A stretch of 8,054 nucleotides of DNA. It comes from Candidatus Nitrosymbiomonas sp. (GTDB lineage: Bacteria; Sysuimicrobiota; Sysuimicrobiia; Sysuimicrobiales; Humicultoraceae). The position numbers were made by a program, and so were the translations under genes. Shown here piece after piece: positions 1 through 8,054 of the stretch. A model generated the notes under the pieces. It was not told where the DNA came from and made no database searches. It saw only the letters and a program-made list of their open reading frames with translations. How positions within the stretch are numbered: the stretch's first letter is position 1; each line of letters begins with the position of its first letter. The DNA lies in assembly GCA_020724185.1 (NCBI GenBank), contig DYHL01000118.1:1-8054 (forward strand), written 5' to 3'.

Positions 1-1161
1 ATCGCACAGCGTGTCGCCCGTGGCGGTGATCCGTAGACCTACCGCCGCGACCACGTTGCCCGCCGACACCTCGGGAATGTCCTCGCGGTGGTTCGCGTGC
101 ATCTGTAAGATGCGGGAGACCCGTTCCTTCTGGGCTTTGTTCGCGTTGAACACGTACGATCCGGCGCGGAGCGTCCCCGAGTACACCCGGAAGTAGGTGA
201 GCTTGCCCACGTAGGGATCGGAGATGATCTTGAACGCCAGCGCCGCGAACGGTCCGGAGGGATCGGCCGATCGCTGGGCCGCCTGTCCGGCCTTGATGTC
301 CATCCCCGTCACCGGGGGCATGTCCAGGGGCGACGGCAGGTAGTCAATGACGGAGTCCAGCAGCGGCTGCACTCCCTTGTTTCGGAACGAGCTGCCGCAC
401 AGCACGGGAATGATGCGGGCCGCGATCGTGCCACGCCGGAGGGCAGCGCGCAGCTCCTCCTCGCCGATCGGCGCACCATCGAGGTACTTCGTCGCGATGG
501 CGTCGTCCAGGTCGGCCGCGACCTCAATCAGACGCTCACGGAATTGCTCAGCCTGCTCACGCGGCCCCTCGGGGATGTCGGTCTCGTCGGATCGCGTGCC
601 CAGGTCGTCCAGATAGATCGTGGACTTCATGCGGATGAGGTCAACCACGCCCTGGAAGCCGTCCTCGGCGCCGATCGGGAGTTGCACTGGCACCGGCACG
701 GCCCCCAGCCGCTCGCGGATCATCTCAACCGTCCGGAGAAAATCGGCCCCAGTCCGGTCCATCTTGTTGATGTAGATGATCCGGGGGACCCGGTAGCGAT
801 CCGCCTGGCGCCAGACGGTCTCCGACTGCGGCTGTACGCCCTCCACCGCGGAAAGCAGCACGACGGCGCCGTCCAGCACGCGCATCGAGCGCTCGACCTC
901 CATGGTGAAGTCCACGTGGCCAGGAGTATCAATAATGTTGATCCGGTGGTCTCGCCACTCGCAGGTGGTGGCCGCAGAGGTAATGGTGATACCGCGCTCC
1001 CGCTCCTGGATCATCCAATCCATGGTCGCGGAGCCCTCGTCCACCTCGCCCAGCCGGTGCACCCGGCCCGTGTAGAACAGGATGCGCTCCGTAGTTGTGG
1101 TCTTCCCAGCGTCAATGTGGGCGACGATGCCAATGTTCCTAATTGTTGCGAGCGCGGCCAT
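1..1161 (-). CDS. fusA: Elongation factor G, N-terminal part (3' end outside window)
   Basis: EF-G is the GTPase that drives translocation of tRNA and mRNA on the ribosome and helps recycle ribosomes with RRF. The frame is open from 1161 to the left edge without a stop, giving 387 residues of a protein that is usually near 700. All GTP-binding motifs are present: G1 AHIDAGKT at 14-21 with K20, switch I RGITI at 56-60, G3 DTPGH at 78-82 with H82, G4 NKMD at 132-135, and the G5-like CGSSF at 255-259. The G domain runs to about 285, followed by the start of domain II (FAALAFKI through GDTLCD). The catalytic histidine and the EF-G-type G' insert show a translational EF-G rather than EF-Tu or TetM. 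A GTG at 1167 may be the real start. It follows rpsG in str-operon order, and whether tuf comes next cannot be seen. Confidence 0.98.
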   Translation of the reverse strand, partial: MAALATIRNIGIVAHIDAGKTTTTERILFYTGRVHRLGEVDEGSATMDWMIQERERGITITSAATTCEWRDHRINIIDTPGHVDFTMEVERSMRVLDGAVVLLSAVEGVQPQSETVWRQADRYRVPRIIYINKMDRTGADFLRTVEMIRERLGAVPVPVQLPIGAEDGFQGVVDLIRMKSTIYLDDLGTRSDETDIPEGPREQAEQFRERLIEVAADLDDAIATKYLDGAPIGEEELRAALRRGTIAARIIPVLCGSSFRNKGVQPLLDSVIDYLPSPLDMPPVTGMDIKAGQAAQRSADPSGPFAALAFKIISDPYVGKLTYFRVYSGTLRAGSYVFNANKAQKERVSRILQMHANHREDIPEVSAGNVVAAVGLRITATGDTLCD

Positions 1162-1175
1162 GTCCACCGTTCCCA

Positions 1176-1180
1176 CTCCC
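1176..1180 (-). promoter_or_regulatory. Candidate fusA ribosome binding site
   Basis: GGGAG on the minus strand lies 14 nt before the ATG at 1161 but 8 nt before an in-frame GTG at 1167. The spacing therefore favours the GTG as the true start, adding two residues (Met-Asp) before the annotated methionine. The match is weaker than those before rpsL and rpsG. Confidence 0.5.
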
Positions 1181-1182
1181 GC

Positions 1183-1199
1183 CCGCGGCGAAACCGCAG
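1183..1199 (-). other. Short stem-loop between rpsG and fusA
   Basis: Directly after the rpsG TAA the minus strand reads CTGCGG (1194-1199), TTTCG (1189-1193), CCGCGG (1183-1188), which is 6 bp with one U-G pair. It ends 2 nt before the GGGAG ribosome binding site of fusA. There is no U-tract, so it is not a terminator. It could tune fusA translation or mRNA processing, or be chance. Confidence 0.35.
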
Positions 1200-1673
1200 T
1201 TACCATCGATAGTGTGCGAAGGCCTTGTTGGCCTCTGCCATCCTGTGTGTGTCTTCCCGCCTCTTCACCGACGCGCCCTGTCCGGCCGCCGCATCGAGGA
1301 TCTCGGCGGCCAACCTGTCCGCGATGGTCCGGCGGTCCTTGCGCGCGCGCGAATACCCGACCAACCAGCGAAGCCCCAGCGAGAATCGGCGCTCAGTCCG
1401 CACCTCAATGGGCACCTGATAGGTCGCGCCGCCGACGCGGCGAGGACGAACCTCGAGCACCGGCATCACGTTGCCCAACGCCTTGTCGAACACCTTCACC
1501 GGATCCTGCCCGCTCTTCTCGCGGACGACCTCGAACGCGCGGTATACGGCGCGCGCGGCCAGGCCTTTCTTGCCACGCGTCATTACCTTGTTGATCAGCC
1601 GATGTACGGCCACGTTCTCGAAGACCGGATCCGGACCGATCTCGAGCCGTGCGACGCTTCCCTTCCTCGGCAT
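1200..1673 (-). CDS. rpsG: 30S ribosomal protein S7
   Basis: S7 nucleates assembly of the 30S head by binding 16S rRNA and lines the E site. The protein has 157 residues, the usual length of about 156. The N-terminal helical signature HRLINKVMTRGKKGLAARAV spans 24-43. The beta-hairpin block NVMPVLEVRPRRVGGATYQV spans 68-87, and the C-terminal block VKRREDTHRMAEANKAFAHY spans 136-155. The ATG start is supported by a GGAGGA site (1681-1686) with a 7-nt spacer, placed inside the 16-nt gap after rpsL. That gap is much shorter than the E. coli rpsL-rpsG spacer, which holds the S7 autoregulatory site, so feedback of that exact kind has no room here. The stop is TAA, 38 nt before the fusA ATG. Confidence 0.99.
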   Translation of the reverse strand: MPRKGSVARLEIGPDPVFENVAVHRLINKVMTRGKKGLAARAVYRAFEVVREKSGQDPVKVFDKALGNVMPVLEVRPRRVGGATYQVPIEVRTERRFSLGLRWLVGYSRARKDRRTIADRLAAEILDAAAGQGASVKRREDTHRMAEANKAFAHYRW

Positions 1674-1689
1674 CCCAGTTTCCTCCGGT

Positions 1690-2064
1690 CTACTTCTTGG
1701 GCCGCTTGGCCCCGTACTTGGAGCGTCCGCGCATGCGGTCGGCCACCCCGGCCGAGTCCAGCGTTCCCCTAACTATGTGGTACCGGATGCCCGGGAGGTC
1801 CTTGACGCGACCGCCACGGATCAGCACCACCGAGTGCTCTTGTAGGTTGTGGCCAATCCCCGGGATGTAGGCGGTCACCTCCATGCCGTTGGTCAGCCGG
1901 ATGCGGGCGATCTTGCGCAGGGCGGAGTTCGGCTTCTTGGGCGTCGTCGTCTTCACCTGAATACACACGCCGCGCTTCTGCGGGCACTCGCCCAGCGCCG
2001 GCGATTTGCTCTTCTCCCGAAGCTGGTAGCGCCCAAGCCGGATTAGCTGACTCACGGTCGGCAT
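1690..2064 (-). CDS. rpsL: 30S ribosomal protein S12
   Basis: S12 sits at the decoding centre of the 30S subunit and helps monitor codon-anticodon pairing. The 124-residue length equals that of the E. coli protein. The core blocks are intact: CPQKRGVC at 27-34, TTTPKKPNSALRK at 39-51, LTNGMEV near 57-63, GHNLQEHSVVLIRGGRVKDLPG at 71-92, and RSKYGAKRPKK at the C-terminus. K43 and K88, the usual sites of streptomycin-resistance mutations, are both lysine, so this is the sensitive-type sequence. D89, the aspartate that is methylthiolated in some bacteria, is present. The start is set by the AGGAGGA site just upstream. The stop lies 16 nt before rpsG, in the standard S12-S7 order of the str operon. 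Confidence 0.99.
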   Translation of the reverse strand: MPTVSQLIRLGRYQLREKSKSPALGECPQKRGVCIQVKTTTPKKPNSALRKIARIRLTNGMEVTAYIPGIGHNLQEHSVVLIRGGRVKDLPGIRYHIVRGTLDSAGVADRMRGRSKYGAKRPKK

Positions 2065-2069
2065 GCTTC

Positions 2070-2076
2070 TCCTCCT
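2070..2076 (-). promoter_or_regulatory. Strong rpsL ribosome binding site
   Basis: The minus strand reads AGGAGGA, 5 nt before the rpsL ATG (6 nt counted from AGGAGG), a near-perfect Shine-Dalgarno match that fixes the S12 start. The overlapping bases GGAGAAGC (2065-2072) can pair with an upstream pyrimidine-rich GCTTCTTC (2114-2121), 8 bp with one G-U, which could hide part of this site. Confidence 0.85.
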
Positions 2077-2143
2077 TCACCCGCATCACACAGCATACCC
2101 CAGCGACCTCCGGGAAGAAGCCCGTGCGCGGGGCGCGATGCCT

Positions 2144-2172
2144 CGGCCGTTACCACCCGCGGGCGGCGGCCG
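2144..2172 (-). other. Bulged stem-loop in the pre-rpsL gap
   Basis: The minus strand can pair CGGCCG (2167-2172) with CGGCCG (2144-2149). After a 3-nt UAA bulge on the 3' side it can continue as a 5-bp stem (2162-2166 with 2153-2157, one G-U) capped by CGCG (2158-2161). This gives 11 pairs in total, about 80 nt before the rpsL start. The bulge is not next to tandem G-A pairs, so it does not meet the kink-turn pattern. Its function is unknown. Confidence 0.35.
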
Positions 2173-2236
2173 GGTTATCGCAGTGCTAGTCTGTCTTCAG
2201 TTGACGCTGCGCCATACGAGATACGCCATCGTTGGA

Positions 2237-2258
2237 GCCCCGCCCAACCGGGCGAGGC
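2237..2258 (-). other. 9-bp stem-loop in the pre-rpsL gap, formed only by minus-strand RNA
   Basis: On the minus strand GCCTCGCCC (2250-2258), loop GGTT (2246-2249) and GGGCGGGGC (2237-2245) form a continuous 9-bp stem with one U-G wobble. On the plus strand the same position is a C-A mismatch, so only RNA read from the minus strand pairs throughout. This fits a transcribed leader. No U-tract follows. Confidence 0.45.
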
Positions 2259-2335
2259 CGGCAGTACCCTGCGGCGCAACCAGAGGGCTCTGGAGGATCG
2301 AGGGAGCGCAACGACCAGACGAGCCCCGATTAACC

Positions 2336-2358
2336 CCGGCCGTAACCACACCGGCCGG
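2336..2358 (-). other. GC-rich stem-loop just after the L7Ae-like gene
   Basis: The minus strand reads CCGGCCG (2352-2358), a 9-nt loop (2343-2351), then CGGCCGG (2336-2342), a perfect 7-bp inverted repeat starting 13 nt after the stop codon. The bases that follow are GGGTTAATC rather than a T-run, so it lacks the tail of an intrinsic terminator. It could protect the 3' end of a processed transcript or act as a weak attenuator. In GC-rich DNA such repeats also arise by chance. Confidence 0.4.
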
Positions 2359-2371
2359 ACCGTACCCGGCA

Positions 2372-2650
2372 CTACGCAGGATCCGGGCTGACAACCAAGA
2401 CCGCCGCGGCAGTTGCGCCCACGGCAATCCCGCAGGCCCGCCCCAGGGCGGTCATTGATTCCACCTCGACGACGGCGACCCCCCGCTCGGCTGCCGCGCG
2501 CACAACCGGCGCGACTACCTTCGGCTCCGCGTCGGAAGCGATGAAAACCTCCACCGCCGCCCCGCGTGTGATCGCCTTTACCGTTTGATGCGCGCCGACC
2601 GCACGGGCCGGCGCGCCACGAAGCCGTGCAAGGGCGCCAACCGCGGTCAT
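2372..2650 (-). CDS. ybxF: L7Ae-family predicted K-turn RNA-binding protein (YbxF-like)
   Basis: This small protein (92 aa) belongs to the ribosomal L7Ae/L30e family. Members bind kink-turn RNA, and the B. subtilis relative YbxF sits in the same place between rpoC and rpsL. The RNA-contact loop reads GAHQTVKAITRG at 19-30, matching the GxxQTVKA pattern of YbxF. The central strand VFIASDAEP is at 35-43, and the conserved C-terminal block ESMTALGRACGIAVGA is at 64-79. It is about 10 residues longer than YbxF, mainly at the two ends. The ATG at 2650 is the only reasonable start: no ATG, GTG or TTG lies in frame between it and the RNA-binding loop, and an in-frame TAG lies upstream inside the -10 box. 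No Shine-Dalgarno sequence precedes it, which fits a near-leaderless transcript. Family assignment is firm. The cellular role is not well defined even in studied bacteria. Confidence 0.9.
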   Translation of the reverse strand: MTAVGALARLRGAPARAVGAHQTVKAITRGAAVEVFIASDAEPKVVAPVVRAAAERGVAVVEVESMTALGRACGIAVGATAAAVLVVSPDPA

Positions 2651-2662
2651 GCGCGCCAGCCG

Positions 2663-2691
2663 ATTCTAGCACCGGCCCCCAGGGGTGTCAA
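2663..2691 (-). promoter_or_regulatory. Sigma70-type promoter for the L7Ae-like/rpsL/rpsG/fusA genes
   Basis: On the minus strand a -35 box TTGACA (2686-2691, six of six consensus bases) is followed by exactly 17 nt and a -10 box TAGAAT (2663-2668, five of six). TGC directly before the -10 box gives an extended -10 element. The -35 box starts 6 nt after the rpoC stop codon, and the -10 box ends 12 nt before the ATG of the next gene. The predicted transcription start is near 2656-2657. The spacer holds a short inverted repeat CCCC-T-GGGG. The position, in a 47-nt gap between convergently functional genes and pointing at the str genes, makes a chance match unlikely, but activity is inferred from sequence only. 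Confidence 0.88.
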
Positions 2692-2697
2692 CACGGC

Positions 2698-6138
<3,441 letters not shown>

Positions 6139-6141
6139 CGC

Positions 6142-8054
<1,913 letters not shown>

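Larger units (their letters stand above)
2065..2371 (-). other. 307-nt non-coding gap before rpsL, probably transcribed leader/spacer
   Basis: No protein-coding frame here looks real. The only sizeable frame (2197-2427) overlaps the L7Ae-like gene out of frame and has no recognisable content. The minus-strand RNA can form several GC-rich stem-loops: 2336-2358, 2280-2293 (CCAGAG/CTCTGG with a very tight loop), 2237-2258 and 2144-2172. None is followed by a U-tract, so none is a typical intrinsic terminator. No tRNA-like sequence and no convincing second promoter was found. The stretch ends in the rpsL ribosome binding site. It is unusually long compared with the 3 to 47 nt between the other genes here. 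It could be a regulatory leader, an RNA-processing region or the remains of a lost gene. The sequence alone does not decide. Confidence 0.6.

Noticed and set aside
544..1212. Plus-strand open frame of 222 codons antisense to fusA
   Set aside because: Lies opposite the highly conserved G domain of EF-G, with composition typical of an antisense shadow.
1769..2089. Minus-strand frame beginning MMRVKEEKHADRE over the rpsL start
   Set aside because: Out-of-frame shadow of rpsL. rpsL itself is certain from sequence and has the Shine-Dalgarno site.
2083..2089. GTGATGC upstream of rpsL, similar to the box C half of a kink-turn that an L7Ae protein might bind
   Set aside because: No partner CTGA lies in a position that would form the paired stems of a kink-turn. 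The nearest one is over 100 nt away without flanking complementarity.
2092..2097. TATGCT on the minus strand as a -10 box of a second promoter before rpsL
   Set aside because: The sequence 16-17 nt upstream (TTCTTC or CTTCTT) matches TTGACA at two positions at most.
2201..2229. TTGACG on the plus strand as a -35 box
   Set aside because: No acceptable -10 box follows at 15-19 nt, and there is no plus-strand gene to serve.
2197..2427. Minus-strand frame overlapping the end of the L7Ae-like gene and entering the gap
   Set aside because: It starts inside the L7Ae-like gene in another frame without a ribosome binding site, and its product shows no family features. A frameshift extension of the L7Ae-like protein is not needed, since that protein already has normal length.
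2651..2697. Intrinsic terminator for rpoBC
   Set aside because: The CCCC-T-GGGG repeat is too short and is followed by GCCGGTGC rather than a T-run. The stretch is better explained as a promoter.

Overview
The window is one stretch of the conserved rpo-str locus of a GC-rich bacterium. Every gene lies on the minus strand, so the genes are met in transcription order from the right edge to the left: rpoB (3' part only), rpoC, a small L7Ae-family gene (YbxF-like), rpsL, rpsG and fusA (5' part only, running off the left edge). An L7Ae-family gene between rpoC and rpsL, a beta' subunit without large lineage-specific insertions (1146 aa), and a beta C-terminal half without the E. coli-type insertion resemble the Firmicutes and related lineages. 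The high GC content suggests a GC-rich branch of that type. The exact phylum cannot be settled by eye.

Layout. 6142-8054 is the C-terminal 636 residues of the RNA polymerase beta subunit. 2698-6138 is the complete beta' subunit, starting 3 nt after the rpoB stop. 2651-2697 is a 47-nt gap almost filled by a near-consensus sigma70-type promoter (TTGACA, 17 nt, TAGAAT, with an extended -10 TGC). 2372-2650 is the L7Ae-like gene, whose ATG lies only 12 nt after the -10 box, so its own transcript should have almost no 5' leader. 2065-2371 is a 307-nt non-coding gap with several GC-rich potential stem-loops and a strong rpsL ribosome binding site. 1690-2064 is ribosomal protein S12, 1200-1673 is S7, and 1-1161 is the first 387 codons of elongation factor G.

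How the genes work together. The locus makes the two catalytic subunits of RNA polymerase, two 30S proteins (S12 at the decoding centre, S7 in the head), a small predicted K-turn RNA-binding protein, and the translocase EF-G. The promoter after rpoC would let the translation genes be transcribed independently of rpoBC. No intrinsic terminator with a U-tract was seen between rpoC and the L7Ae-like gene, so read-through from rpoBC is also likely.

I found no mobile element, CRISPR array, tRNA, rRNA or unknown multi-gene system. The points worth a second look are regulatory: the near-leaderless promoter and start, the structured 307-nt gap before rpsL, and the start region of fusA.
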